From: Devosia sp. Leaf420 | GTDB taxonomy: Bacteria; Pseudomonadota; Alphaproteobacteria; Rhizobiales; Devosiaceae | DNA length: 64,000 nucleotides | Reading direction: 5' to 3' | Assembly: GCF_001425445.1 (NCBI RefSeq) | Contig: NZ_LMQU01000012.1 | Location: 144,278 to 208,277, forward strand | Program-made: the position numbers and the translations under genes | The notes under the pieces: generated by a model | What the model was told of the DNA's origin: nothing | Database searches by the model: none | The model's input: the letters and a program-made list of their open reading frames with translations, nothing else | Part shown: one piece after another, positions 35,368 through 44,151 of the stretch | Position numbering within the stretch: position 1 is the first letter of the stretch | How the letters are laid out: each line of letters starts with the position of its first letter

Positions 35368-35799
35368 GGCGAGGGTGTGTGCCCGGCATTTTCGCCTTGC
35401 GGTTACTTGCGCGGCGCTCGCGACCATGGTTTAGGTCGCATTTTAGTTTGCTGCTGCCAAATCTTTGAGCACTCAATACTTTACCGAATGATTTGCGTTG
35501 GTTGGCCCTAACGCAATCGGGTGATTTTGTGGCTGGTGGTCTGCATGACTGCCATGCGCGACAAGCGTTGCCATGCATTTCCGATCATGTTTGCCTGCAC
35601 TCACGCCGGACGGGGTTAATGCTTCGTAATTTCCGGCAGGCAAATGCGGCGTCTCCGGACCGTGGTTCGGAGTCCACAATCTGAATGAGTCAAACCCGGT
35701 CTTCCGCGTCGGCGATCTCGCTTGCGCGAACCCTTTTGCACGTCACCAGCGGCGGGTCGTCTCGCCTTCTTAGCAAGCCCCTTTGCGAGAGAATTCGTT
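35368..35799 (+). promoter_or_regulatory. 432-base leader/promoter region of exoY with an extended hairpin
   Basis: No gene seen. At 35590-35644, TTTGCCT / AGGCAAA encloses a second arm GCCGGA / TCCGGC, with an eight-base bulge (GCACTCAC) on the 5' side and a 21-base loop. The structure lies 155 bases before the exoY ATG, so it could be a regulatory 5' leader, an operator, or part of a small RNA. Confidence 0.45.
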
Positions 35800-36471
35800 A
35801 TGTCGATGATCAATGCCGAAGTCGGCCAATCTTCTTACCCCACCCAGGCAGGCATGCCGCGTGGCGGTTTTGCCAAGCGCAGTTTCGATGTCGTTACTGC
35901 CTCGACCATGCTGTTTTTTGCGCTGCCGGCGATGTTCTTCATCGCCGTTCTGATGTTTTCGACCGATCGCGGGCCAATCTTTTTCGGCCATGAGCGGATT
36001 GGCTTGAACGGCAAGCGGTTCAAATGCCTCAAATTCCGCTCGATGGTGGTCGATTCCCAGGAAGCGCTGCGGCGCCACCTCGAGCTTTTCCCGCAGGCGC
36101 GGGCCGAATGGGAAGAAACCCAGAAGCTGCGGAATGACCCGCGCATCACCTGGCTCGGGAAGTTCCTGCGGGTGACGAGCCTTGATGAACTGCCGCAGCT
36201 CATCAACGTTATTCGCGGCGACATGAGCCTTGTCGGGCCGCGTCCGATCGTCCAGGACGAGGTCAAGCGCTATGCCGACGAGATCGCCCATTATGCGGCG
36301 GTTCGCCCTGGTATTACCGGCCTTTGGCAGGTCAGCGGGCGCAGCGACACGGGCTACGATCAGCGCGTGCAGCTCGACAGCCGCTATGTGCGCGAGTGGT
36401 CGTTCCGGGGTGACATGGTCATTCTCGTCAAGACCATCGGGGTTGTCGCCCTGCGGACCGGCAGCCGATAG
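35800..36471 (+). CDS. exoY: Undecaprenyl-phosphate sugar phosphotransferase ExoY
   Basis: A 223-residue initiating enzyme that transfers galactose- (or glucose-) 1-phosphate to the lipid carrier. One N-terminal TM (about 32-53), then the bacterial sugar transferase domain: FKCLKFRSMVVDSQEALRRH, RVTSLDELPQLINVIRGDMS and VGPRPIVQDEVKRY, all hallmarks of ExoY. ATG 35800 is chosen; upstream in-frame codons would add a non-conserved front. Followed after nine bases by a small helical protein. Confidence 0.9.
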   Translation: MSMINAEVGQSSYPTQAGMPRGGFAKRSFDVVTASTMLFFALPAMFFIAVLMFSTDRGPIFFGHERIGLNGKRFKCLKFRSMVVDSQEALRRHLELFPQARAEWEETQKLRNDPRITWLGKFLRVTSLDELPQLINVIRGDMSLVGPRPIVQDEVKRYADEIAHYAAVRPGITGLWQVSGRSDTGYDQRVQLDSRYVREWSFRGDMVILVKTIGVVALRTGSR

Positions 36472-36480
36472 GAGCGCGCG

Positions 36481-36867
36481 ATGGCCATTCTTTCCCTTCG
36501 CCCCGGCGCTTTCCGTACCCGCAATCCCGGCCGCGATGCCGAAACCGATCAGGCGCGCACGGAAACCGTGCGCAATGCAATCCTGATGGCACTGGCCGAT
36601 GCTCGCCGCGAACGCGACGGGCTCAAGCAGCGCATGAGCATGTATTATGCGCAGGCGGCGACCATGTTGGACGCGTCGGACGATTATGCGCGGCGTGAGA
36701 AAGCCGACGAGATGGTGATCCGCACCGCAGAACAGGGCGCGGCGGCAGCGCGGCGCCGGGTGGCGGCGCTCGACGCGCAGATCGAAAAGTTCGGTGCCTT
36801 GATCCTGCAGCTCGACGGCAATTCCGTCGCAGCATCGGGCGAGGCAGACGAAGCGACGAGCGCTTAG
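36481..36867 (+). CDS. Helical small protein between exoY and an exoO-like gene, unknown
   Basis: 128 residues, highly charged and mostly helical with coiled-coil character (for example ETVRNAILMALADARRERDG and AEQGAAAARRRVAALDAQIE). No signal peptide or TM. The arginine- and alanine-rich pattern suggests a scaffold or regulatory partner of the membrane complex; I do not recognise a family. Placed nine bases after exoY and 16 before the next glycosyltransferase, so it belongs to that operon. Confidence 0.7.
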   Translation: MAILSLRPGAFRTRNPGRDAETDQARTETVRNAILMALADARRERDGLKQRMSMYYAQAATMLDASDDYARREKADEMVIRTAEQGAAAARRRVAALDAQIEKFGALILQLDGNSVAASGEADEATSA

Positions 36868-36883
36868 GAACCGGGACAGAACC

Positions 36884-38083
36884 ATGCAGAACATCGAGCG
36901 CGAGCCTGAGGCTGCGCCGCTGATCTCAGTGGTGATGGCCAATTTCGAAGCGGGCGATAAAATCGTCCATGCGCTGCATTCGGTGCTGCGCCAAAGTTTT
37001 TCCGACATCGAGATCATCGTCAGCGACGATTGCTCGGGCGACGATAGCCTCGCCCATGTGCGGCGGCTGATGGAGATGGATGGCCGGATCAAGCTGATCA
37101 CGGCCATGGCCAATGGCGGCCCGGCGCGATGCCGCAACCGGGCGCTCGATGCGGCGCGTGGCAAGTGGATTGCCGTTGTCGATAGCGACGACATCATCCA
37201 TCCCGAACGGTTCGAACGGCTGATCGCGGCGGCGGAAGCGCATGATTGCGATATCGTCGCCGATGATCTCTTGCTGTTTTTCGAAGACGGGTCCTTGCCC
37301 AAGCTGATGCTGGGCGAGGGGACGGATCGCGCGTTTCTGGTTTCGGCGGAGCGCTGGATTTTGGCGGGGACCGATGGGTCGCCGGCACTGGGCTATTTGA
37401 AGCCGCTGATCCGGGCCGAGCGGCTGAAGGCACTGCGCTATGACGAGCGGTTGCGGATCGGGGAGGATTTCGACCTGATCCTGCGCTTGCTGCTCGATGG
37501 CGGGCGTATGCTGGTCGTGCCGGAGCCGTTCTATCTCTATCGCCGGCATTCGCAGTCGATTTCGCACCGGCTTTCGGTGAGCGATATGGAGGCTATGGCT
37601 GAGCGGCAGCGCGCGGTTATGGTGCAGCATGAAGCGCTCGATCGGCGGATCACGGCGGCTTTTGCGCAGCGGCTCCAGGGGTTGCAGCGCGGGCTGACGT
37701 TTGAACGGCTGGTGGCGAGTCTCAAGGGACGACGCTTTGGCAGTGCGCTGGCGCAGGTGGCGCAGCGGCCAGGATTGGCGCCGAAACTCTTGGCGTCTAT
37801 CGCCGAAGGGCGGAAGCGGCGGGCGGCAGCGCCTGTGGTGGCCGAGGCCTCGCCGGTTTTGGTACTGGGCGCGGGGTCGGACCATGCGGTGCCGGACTAT
37901 GTGCCATCGCATTTGATCGACTGGTCTGCGCCGCGGCCGCGCGAAATCTGGCGCGACTTGGCGAGCCGGCGCGGGCAGGGGGCAGTGCGCTGCATTCCGC
38001 TCGACGCCGCGGGAGAATATGCCGCCGGGTTCATTCCCGAGGCCGTCGTGTCGCATCCCGAGCGGGTGGGGCTCGCGTCATGA
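36884..38083 (+). CDS. GT2 glycosyltransferase, ExoO-like
   Basis: A 399-residue enzyme: N-terminal GT-A fold with ISVVMANFEAGDKIVHALHS, SDDCSGDD, donor-metal motif VDSDD (about 102-106) and a later GEDFDLILR (ED acceptor motif). The C-terminal ~100 residues form a separate region (VLVLGAGSDHAVPDYVPSHL) with no clear family. General layout and place resemble ExoO, which adds a mid-chain sugar. Stop overlaps exoQ by four bases. Confidence 0.75.
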   Translation: MQNIEREPEAAPLISVVMANFEAGDKIVHALHSVLRQSFSDIEIIVSDDCSGDDSLAHVRRLMEMDGRIKLITAMANGGPARCRNRALDAARGKWIAVVDSDDIIHPERFERLIAAAEAHDCDIVADDLLLFFEDGSLPKLMLGEGTDRAFLVSAERWILAGTDGSPALGYLKPLIRAERLKALRYDERLRIGEDFDLILRLLLDGGRMLVVPEPFYLYRRHSQSISHRLSVSDMEAMAERQRAVMVQHEALDRRITAAFAQRLQGLQRGLTFERLVASLKGRRFGSALAQVAQRPGLAPKLLASIAEGRKRRAAAPVVAEASPVLVLGAGSDHAVPDYVPSHLIDWSAPRPREIWRDLASRRGQGAVRCIPLDAAGEYAAGFIPEAVVSHPERVGLAS

Positions 38084-39366
38084 TGGAGCAACGCTGCCAG
38101 TTGACGCTCAATTTTGCAACGCTACTTACCTTCGGGGCTTTTGCCGCGCTGGTGCTGAACGCCATGTTCGGGCCGCTGGCGGCGCTGACCTTTATGGGGT
38201 GCGGGGCGCTGTTGATCGTCAGCAATCCAGGGCAAAGCCTTGAAAGTCTTAGGCAGTGGTGGCCGGTACTAATCCTGCCGGCCTATTGCATGCTGACATC
38301 GCTCTGGTCGCTCTATCCGGCCAATTCCTCTCGCTATGGGCTGCAGCTGGCTTTTACGCTGGCCGTGGCCGTGGTCATCACCGGGCGGGTGTCTACATCG
38401 ACGCTGATGCGGCTGATGTTCATTGTTTACGGCATCGGGGTCGTGGCGAGCCTGGCTTTTGGCAAGACGGGGCTCGGTGGCGCCTGGGTCGGGGCGTTTG
38501 GCAGCAAGAATGCGGTTGCGGCGCATATCGCGGTTTTTGCGCTGGTGTCGGTGGCTGTGGCGGCGGACCGGGATTCGCCGATCGTGCTGCGCGTGCTGGG
38601 CGTCGGTGGCGCGCTGCTTTCGGGTCCGTTGCTGTCGCTGGCGCAATCGGCGGGCGCCATCCTGATGGTAGCGCCATGTCTTGCGGTGATTTTGTTGACG
38701 CTGCTGCTGAACCGACTCACGGGGATGCAGAAGCTGTTCGTCATGACCATGATCGTCATTTTGGCGGCGGGGCTGATGCTGTTGATCATGGTGGCGGGGG
38801 ATACGCTCCTGGCGGGCGTGCTCGAAGGCTCGGGCAAGGATGCGACACTGACCGGGCGCACGGATCTTTGGGCCACCGGCCTGAGCTATATTGCCGAGCG
38901 GCCGCTGCAGGGGCTGGGCTATCGCTCGTTTTGGGTGATTGGTTTTGCGCCGGCGGAAGAGCTCTGGGCTATGTTCGATGTGCCTTCGGGCGCCGGGTTC
39001 AACTTCCACAACACCTATATTTCCAATGCCGTCGAGATTGGTCTCGTTGGGCTTTTGATGCAGATCGTCATCATCTATGGCGGCGCGGTGGCCATGGGCA
39101 TTTATACGTTTGCCCGGCCGAATGCCGCCAATGCGCTGCTGCTGTCGCTGCAGCTCTTGATGATCCTTCGCAGCTTCATCGAAGTCGAAGTGTTCTTCGA
39201 GTTTTCCATCCGCTCGATCATGGGTGTCGCCACCCTCATCTATGCCGCCCAGGGGCTTATGGCCCTCAGGGCCCAGGCAGCGCCGCCGGCGCGTCGTCCC
39301 AAAGGATTATTGAGCCATGTCAGATTTCCAGCCAGGCCTCGTCCATATCCGCACGCCGACCTATAA
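38080..39366 (+). CDS. exoQ: Polysaccharide polymerase, ExoQ/Wzy-like
   Basis: A 428-residue protein with around ten predicted TMs, of the O-antigen polymerase/ExoQ family. The conserved GRTDLWATGLSYIAERPLQG and LGYRSFWVIGF are typical of the large periplasmic loop. It would polymerise the lipid-linked repeat units after flipping. Its last 50 bases overlap the next glycosyltransferase start. ATGA overlap with the preceding gene. Confidence 0.85.
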   Translation: MMEQRCQLTLNFATLLTFGAFAALVLNAMFGPLAALTFMGCGALLIVSNPGQSLESLRQWWPVLILPAYCMLTSLWSLYPANSSRYGLQLAFTLAVAVVITGRVSTSTLMRLMFIVYGIGVVASLAFGKTGLGGAWVGAFGSKNAVAAHIAVFALVSVAVAADRDSPIVLRVLGVGGALLSGPLLSLAQSAGAILMVAPCLAVILLTLLLNRLTGMQKLFVMTMIVILAAGLMLLIMVAGDTLLAGVLEGSGKDATLTGRTDLWATGLSYIAERPLQGLGYRSFWVIGFAPAEELWAMFDVPSGAGFNFHNTYISNAVEIGLVGLLMQIVIIYGGAVAMGIYTFARPNAANALLLSLQLLMILRSFIEVEVFFEFSIRSIMGVATLIYAAQGLMALRAQAAPPARRPKGLLSHVRFPARPRPYPHADL

Positions 39367-40324
39367 GCGCCCTGATGCCTTGCGGCGGGCGCTCTATTCG
39401 ATGATCGACCAGAGCTGGCCGCATTGGATTTGCGACGTTTATGACGATGACCCGGATCAGGCAGCGCGGAGCGTCGTGACGGCGATCGGGGATGCGCGCA
39501 TTCGCTACACGGCGAACAAGCCACAACTCTTTGCGTCCAAGAACATCGACCAGTGTTTTAGCGCCGAGAATCCGCATGGCGCGGAGTTCTTCTGCGTGGT
39601 CGAGGACGACAATTTTGTCCTGCCCGACTTTTGCGCGGCCAATATCAAGCTGATGGCGGAGGAGAATGTCGAGATCGTCCTGCGCAATCAGGTGTTCGAA
39701 TATGCCAGCGGCACGGCCGCGGCGCAGCTGTCGACCGTTGGTGTGCTCGATGAGCTGTTCACCGAGGGGCGCTACGCCGCTGGCGATTTCCGCTTGTCGC
39801 TATTGGCGGGGATCGGGGTCTCCAATGGCGGGCTGTTCTGGTCGGTAAGGGCGCGCTCGCCGCTTGAAATCCAATATCCGTGCACTGCGACGCTGCAGGA
39901 ATATCTGCGGACCTATTCGGTGGTGGAGCCGATCTATGTCGCCATGCATCCGCTGGCCGTCTGGGCTGAGAACGCCGAACAGACCACGCGGAATGCGGAA
40001 CTCAAGGCCGGATATCTGCGGCGGGAGCTGGATTTGAAGCGCGCCGTGCAGGCGCTGCGGCGGCGGGTTTGGGAAGAGGCATCGCCGGAGCAGCGGGCGA
40101 GTTTTCTGACCGACCAGCGCTTTGCGACGCCGCTTGGGACGCGGGCCATGCATGTGGGGAAGGCGCTGATCGATCAGAAGCTTTCTGGTCATGTGCCGGT
40201 GCGGGAGGCCTGGAAGCTGCGGCTGCGCGGGTGGATGATCCGGCTCCTTGGGCGGGTGACGCCTGACTTCAAGCGCTTCGTTGCCTCGCGCGATGGGCTG
40301 CGGCAAACGACGAGCCGGGCATGA
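39317..40324 (+). CDS. GT2-family glycosyltransferase of the exo cluster
   Basis: 335 residues with an N-terminal GT2 fold starting HIRTPTYKRPDALRRALYSM, donor/metal region DVYDDDPDQAA and CVVEDDNFVLPD. No TM. It would add one sugar of the repeat unit (ExoU- or ExoW-like role), but I cannot assign which. Overlaps exoQ by 50 bases, and its stop overlaps exoT by four. Confidence 0.8.
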   Translation: MSDFQPGLVHIRTPTYKRPDALRRALYSMIDQSWPHWICDVYDDDPDQAARSVVTAIGDARIRYTANKPQLFASKNIDQCFSAENPHGAEFFCVVEDDNFVLPDFCAANIKLMAEENVEIVLRNQVFEYASGTAAAQLSTVGVLDELFTEGRYAAGDFRLSLLAGIGVSNGGLFWSVRARSPLEIQYPCTATLQEYLRTYSVVEPIYVAMHPLAVWAENAEQTTRNAELKAGYLRRELDLKRAVQALRRRVWEEASPEQRASFLTDQRFATPLGTRAMHVGKALIDQKLSGHVPVREAWKLRLRGWMIRLLGRVTPDFKRFVASRDGLRQTTSRA

Positions 40325-41796
40325 GTGCAGTCACCGAAGCGGGCGGCGCCGGGCTCGATCATCTGAAAACGGGCCGGGCTTCGGCGGCGATCAAGGGCAC
40401 GATGTGGTCTTTGATCAGTAGCCTTGCGCCGGCACTGCTCGGATTCCTGGTGTTTTTGGCGACGTCTCGCGTCTTGAGCCCGACCGAGTTCGGCATCGTC
40501 GCTTATGCCGCCAGCATTGCGACCGTTGGCATGGCCGTTTCGCCGATGGGGTTTCGCGAGGCGCTGATTCAGCGCGAAGGGATTGGCGCGGAGCATCTCG
40601 ATACGGTGTTTTGGCTGTGTTTTGGCGCAGGCATCTTGGTTTTCGGGGCGCTTTGCGCGGCGGCGCCGTTCGTCGCGGGGGCGTCCGGGGATACTTTGCT
40701 GCTGGCGCTGATCCCGTTCATTTCGGCGCGCGTCATCTTCGATATGGCGGCGGCCGTGCCCAATGCGCTTCTGGTGCGGACCATGTCGTTCCGGATGCTA
40801 GCGATGCGGACCACGGCGGCGTCGCTGGTTGCGGCGGCTGTGTGTCTTGGGCTGCTATGGGCTGGGTTCGGGCTGTGGGCGCTGGCCGCGTCTCAATTGG
40901 CGGCGTCGATCACGACATGCTTTGGCGCGCTGATCGCGGCCAAATGGGTGCCGGGGTTCCGGTTCCATTTTCGGGCTTTGAAGGATTTGAAAGCCTTCGG
41001 GCTATTTTCGACCGGCAATCATTTCATCACGACCTTGAGCGTCGATCAGCTGCTGATCGGGGCGCTGTTGGGCCCAGCAGGGCTTGGTATCTATGGGTTT
41101 GCGCGGCGCATCTTTCAGATTTTGACGGACCTGATCGGGGGGGCGCTCAACCTCGTGTCCTATTCGCTGCTGTCTTCGATGCAGCGCGAGCCGGGGAAGC
41201 TGCGTGATGCTTATCTGCTTGGGACATTTGCGTCTTCGGTCGTCGCCTTTCCGGTCTTTGCGGGGCTGGCGCTGGTGGCTGGGGATCTCATTCCCTTTGC
41301 GTTCGGCGATCACTGGGTTGAAGCCATCCCGGTCGTGCAGGCCTTTTGTGCACTGGGGATTTTAACGGCGGTCGGGATTTTGCAGGCCTCGCTGATCCGC
41401 AGCCAGGGTCAGGCCGATCTCTGGTTCTATTATGTGCTCAGCAAGCAGGTGGTCACGGTGCTTTACGTGTTCCTGTTCGCCGGCTGGGGGCTGCTGCCGC
41501 TGACGATTGCACTCGTTATCCTCAACGTCCTAATGTGGCTGCCGAGCCTTCATATGGTGGTGCGGCTATTGGGGATTTCGCTGTGGGCCTATCTCGCCTC
41601 GTTTGCCCTGCCGGTTTTGGCGACGGCGGCGATGTGGGGCGCGGGGTGGCTGGTGCAGCGGGAGATGGGGGAGAGCGAACCGGTGCTGCGGCTGGTGGCG
41701 ACGGTGGGCGCCGCAGCGCTGAGCTATGGGCTCGTTATCGTGGTCTTTGGGCGCGAGCGGGTGCAGCGGCTGGTGGGGTTTGTGCGGCGGCGGTAG
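40321..41796 (+). CDS. exoT: Polysaccharide flippase, ExoT/Wzx-like
   Basis: A 491-residue MATE/Wzx-type transporter with about 12-14 TMs, which moves the lipid-linked oligosaccharide to the periplasmic face. GTMWSLISSLAPALLGFLVF and LSPTEFGIVAYAASIATVGM near the start fit the polysaccharide biosynthesis Wzx family. Last gene of the rightward exo operon; a GACCTTAAGGTC palindrome lies just after the stop. Confidence 0.85.
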   Translation: MSAVTEAGGAGLDHLKTGRASAAIKGTMWSLISSLAPALLGFLVFLATSRVLSPTEFGIVAYAASIATVGMAVSPMGFREALIQREGIGAEHLDTVFWLCFGAGILVFGALCAAAPFVAGASGDTLLLALIPFISARVIFDMAAAVPNALLVRTMSFRMLAMRTTAASLVAAAVCLGLLWAGFGLWALAASQLAASITTCFGALIAAKWVPGFRFHFRALKDLKAFGLFSTGNHFITTLSVDQLLIGALLGPAGLGIYGFARRIFQILTDLIGGALNLVSYSLLSSMQREPGKLRDAYLLGTFASSVVAFPVFAGLALVAGDLIPFAFGDHWVEAIPVVQAFCALGILTAVGILQASLIRSQGQADLWFYYVLSKQVVTVLYVFLFAGWGLLPLTIALVILNVLMWLPSLHMVVRLLGISLWAYLASFALPVLATAAMWGAGWLVQREMGESEPVLRLVATVGAAALSYGLVIVVFGRERVQRLVGFVRRR

Positions 41797-41802
41797 GCAT
41801 TG

Positions 41803-41814
41803 GACCTTAAGGTC
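41803..41814. terminator. Palindrome after exoT, terminator or antitoxin operator
   Basis: GACCTTAAGGTC, a perfect 12-base palindrome followed by GTTTTG, lies between the exoT stop and the antitoxin at 41853. It could end the exo transcript or be the antitoxin's operator. Confidence 0.45.
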
Positions 41815-41852
41815 GTTTTGTAATACGATGTAGTCCCATTCTGGAGCGCGCC

Positions 41853-42113
41853 ATGACCAAGCATCAGCTTTCCGATCCGATTACACTTCGGCTGCCCCAG
41901 GATGTTTTGAGTGCGATCGAGAAGATTGCCGAGACATCGGACCGGTCCCGAAGCTGGGTGATGGTTCGCGCCATGCGCCGTTATCTCGCGAGCGAGGGCG
42001 GCGATATTCTGAAGGTTGCAGAGGGTATCGGTCAGCTTGAGGCTGGCGTGTTCGAGGACATGGACGATGTCATCGCGCAGGTGGAGCAGATCGTTCGCGG
42101 CAATGCCGCCTGA
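41853..42113 (+). CDS. Ribbon-helix-helix antitoxin (CopG/RelB-like)
   Basis: 86 residues starting MTKHQLSDPITLRLPQDVLS with helices IEKIAETSDRSRSWVMVRAM and an acidic tail that binds the toxin. ATG after CTGGAG. Its stop overlaps the toxin ATG by one base. Second such pair inside the exo cluster; unrelated enough to the pair at 33100 to be an independent insertion. Confidence 0.85.
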   Translation: MTKHQLSDPITLRLPQDVLSAIEKIAETSDRSRSWVMVRAMRRYLASEGGDILKVAEGIGQLEAGVFEDMDDVIAQVEQIVRGNAA

Positions 42114-42436
42114 TGAAAGTGCGGCTGTCCAAAAATGCCGCCGACTACATCAGACAGGAGGCCGCCTATCTCCGGCAGCATAGCCACGCGGCGGCAGAGC
42201 ATTTTCTTGAGCGCGTGAAGTCTGTGCGGCGAGACCTGGAGGGGTTTGCGGAAGCGGGATTTGCCGATGAAACGCTGCCCGTGCCGGGAATGCGGCGCTT
42301 TCTGCGCGACGGGTACTTTTACGATTATCGGATTGGCGCGCGAGAGATTGAAATTGCTGCGGTGTCGAGTTCGGTGAACAGGCCATTGGCCGTGCCCCCG
42401 GATGACCACGATATCGACTTCGAGGCGAAAGATTAG
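42113..42436 (+). CDS. RelE/ParE-type toxin
   Basis: 107 residues with the RelE/ParE pattern KVRLSKNAADYIRQEAAYLR, a helical hairpin, then MRRFLRDGYFYDYRIGAREI and IEIAAVSSSVNRPL. Typically an mRNA interferase or gyrase inhibitor. Lies between exoT and the convergent exoV, followed at once by a strong terminator. Confidence 0.85.
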   Translation: MKVRLSKNAADYIRQEAAYLRQHSHAAAEHFLERVKSVRRDLEGFAEAGFADETLPVPGMRRFLRDGYFYDYRIGAREIEIAAVSSSVNRPLAVPPDDHDIDFEAKD

Positions 42437-42459
42437 GGCGGCCGGGGCCGCCCCTTTTT
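42436..42459. terminator. Rho-independent terminator between the toxin and exoV
   Basis: GGGCGGC-CGGG-GCCGCCC followed by CTTTTTG. The stem is seven pairs with a four-base loop; the T-run favours the rightward transcript, while the stem may also serve the convergent exoV operon. Confidence 0.85.
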
Positions 42460-42462
42460 GTT

Positions 42463-43356
42463 TCAAGCCACAGCGACGCGGCTGCGGACGAAGGTGTGGA
42501 CGGCGGCTTGGGCTTTTTCGGTGACTTCGGCGATTTTGGCGTCGCTGCTGAGCTGGGGCGTGAGCTTGGCCATCTCTTGCAGGTGCTGGGCAGCGATGCC
42601 GGTGAGGATGCGGTTGGGGATGGCGGCGAGGGGGGAGGCGTTGAATTGGCCGACCTTGCCGAGGCGCCCGCCACGGCCGGTGCGGCCGATATAGTATTCG
42701 AGGACGCTGGTGGGCTTGAGCGTGTTGAGGCGCACGTCTAGATCGAGCGCGCCGGCCCAATCGAGCCACTTCTTATGGTGGCCGCCATAAATGGGGCGCG
42801 CACCGATCCAGGGCGTGCGGAGGGCGTCGGCGACGATGGCGCCATGCATGGCTTCGGTGATGAGGAGGCGGGCACCGCGGATCTGGCTGAGGACTGTTTC
42901 GACCGGGGCGGTGGCGTCGATCAGCGTCATGCCAGCCTGTTTGCACGCAGCGGCCCAATCGCCGCGCTCGAGGCTTTCATAGTGCGGCATGAAGGCGATG
43001 CCAGTGTTGTTGTCGGGCGCTGGCAGGTCCATGGCGCGGAGGAGGATCGCGCTGTCGCAGATGGATAGTTTTGGATCAATGCCAAGGGTCTTGGCGGTGT
43101 TGGGCCCGCGGACGAAGCGAATGTCCCAAGTGCCGTCATGGACATCGGGCAGGCCCATATAGCCGGCATAACCGGAGCCCATGACATATTTGCGCGATTT
43201 GGCCGGCAGGTGATCGCCGATGATCGAGCCGATGCCGACGAAGAGTTCGCTCTCGTCCTCATCGAGGAAGTTTTTCGGCAGGAGAGCGGGCCAGACGTGG
43301 AGATTGAGTTCGTCGCCGAAATTGGGGACGTGGCCGCGGAAGAATACGAGCTTCAT
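42463..43356 (-). CDS. exoV: Polysaccharide pyruvyl transferase ExoV
   Basis: A 297-residue enzyme that ketalises a terminal sugar with pyruvate from phosphoenolpyruvate. MKLVFFRGHVPNFGDELNLH at the start (GDE motif), FVGIGSIIGDHLPAKSRKYV and EAMHGAIVADALRTPWIGAR are typical of the ExoV group. Third gene of the leftward exoF-exoK-exoV operon, 12 bases after exoK. It makes the polymer acidic. Confidence 0.9.
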   Translation of the reverse strand: MKLVFFRGHVPNFGDELNLHVWPALLPKNFLDEDESELFVGIGSIIGDHLPAKSRKYVMGSGYAGYMGLPDVHDGTWDIRFVRGPNTAKTLGIDPKLSICDSAILLRAMDLPAPDNNTGIAFMPHYESLERGDWAAACKQAGMTLIDATAPVETVLSQIRGARLLITEAMHGAIVADALRTPWIGARPIYGGHHKKWLDWAGALDLDVRLNTLKPTSVLEYYIGRTGRGGRLGKVGQFNASPLAAIPNRILTGIAAQHLQEMAKLTPQLSSDAKIAEVTEKAQAAVHTFVRSRVAVA

Positions 43357-43368
43357 CAGGAGGACCTT

Positions 43369-44136
43369 TTAGTTTCGGCAGAGAATGGATTGATCGAAGG
43401 CGCAGCTTTGCCCGAGCGGGGTGAAGGCGACCCAATCGACCTCCATGGCGATGGGAGCGGTGATGGGGGCGAACGCGCCCATCCAATCGGTCAGCGTGTC
43501 CGAGCCCCAGAGGCTGAAGAAGATGCGCTGGGGATTGGAGGGAATGGTTGCGGGTGTGTCCATGGTGCGGACCAGTTCGCCATCGATGTAATAGCGCAGG
43601 CGGTTCGGCTCCCAGGTAAAGGCGAAGGTAACGTAATCCTGGTCCGAAGGCTGAGGCAGGGCGTGGGATTGGCCGCTGCCGATTTCGCCGTCGCCGCTCT
43701 TGCCGTTGACGAAGGTCGTGGTTTCGACATGGGCGGTGTCGCGGAGAAGGATTTCGAAATCGATCTCGTCATGCGGCTTGCCCTGCTGGGGGCCGATATA
43801 GGTGAAGAAGGCGGCGTTTAGCCCCGAGCCTTTTGGGGTTTTCAGTCGCGTCTCATAGGTGCCGAAGCCATAGGCCTTGCGGGTCTGGATTTCGCCGCAG
43901 CTATATTGGCGGTCGCCTTTTGGCTTGGGTGCGAAGCCGACGCGCAGATTGCCGTTTTCAGCGCGGACCTGATCATTGGCCCATTGGCAATTCTGATGGG
44001 CGCCGTTGGACCAGCCATCGGAGACATACCAGCGGCCGGTATCGAGCCTGTCGAAATCGTCGAAGAACGCCTCTTGGGCGAGGGCAGGGGTGGCGAGAGT
44101 TGCAGCGATCGACAGGCAGGCAAGGAGGCGTTTCAT
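43369..44136 (-). CDS. exoK: Secreted endo-beta-glycanase ExoK, GH16
   Basis: A 255-residue protein with a signal peptide (RLLACLSIAATLATPALAQ) and a family 16 fold. The catalytic triad motif EIDFE is visible as E124, D126, E128. ExoK cleaves nascent succinoglycan-like chains and sets polymer size. Second gene of the leftward exo operon. Confidence 0.88.
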   Translation of the reverse strand: MKRLLACLSIAATLATPALAQEAFFDDFDRLDTGRWYVSDGWSNGAHQNCQWANDQVRAENGNLRVGFAPKPKGDRQYSCGEIQTRKAYGFGTYETRLKTPKGSGLNAAFFTYIGPQQGKPHDEIDFEILLRDTAHVETTTFVNGKSGDGEIGSGQSHALPQPSDQDYVTFAFTWEPNRLRYYIDGELVRTMDTPATIPSNPQRIFFSLWGSDTLTDWMGAFAPITAPIAMEVDWVAFTPLGQSCAFDQSILCRN

Positions 44137-44151
44137 CCTGGTCTCCTGGGG

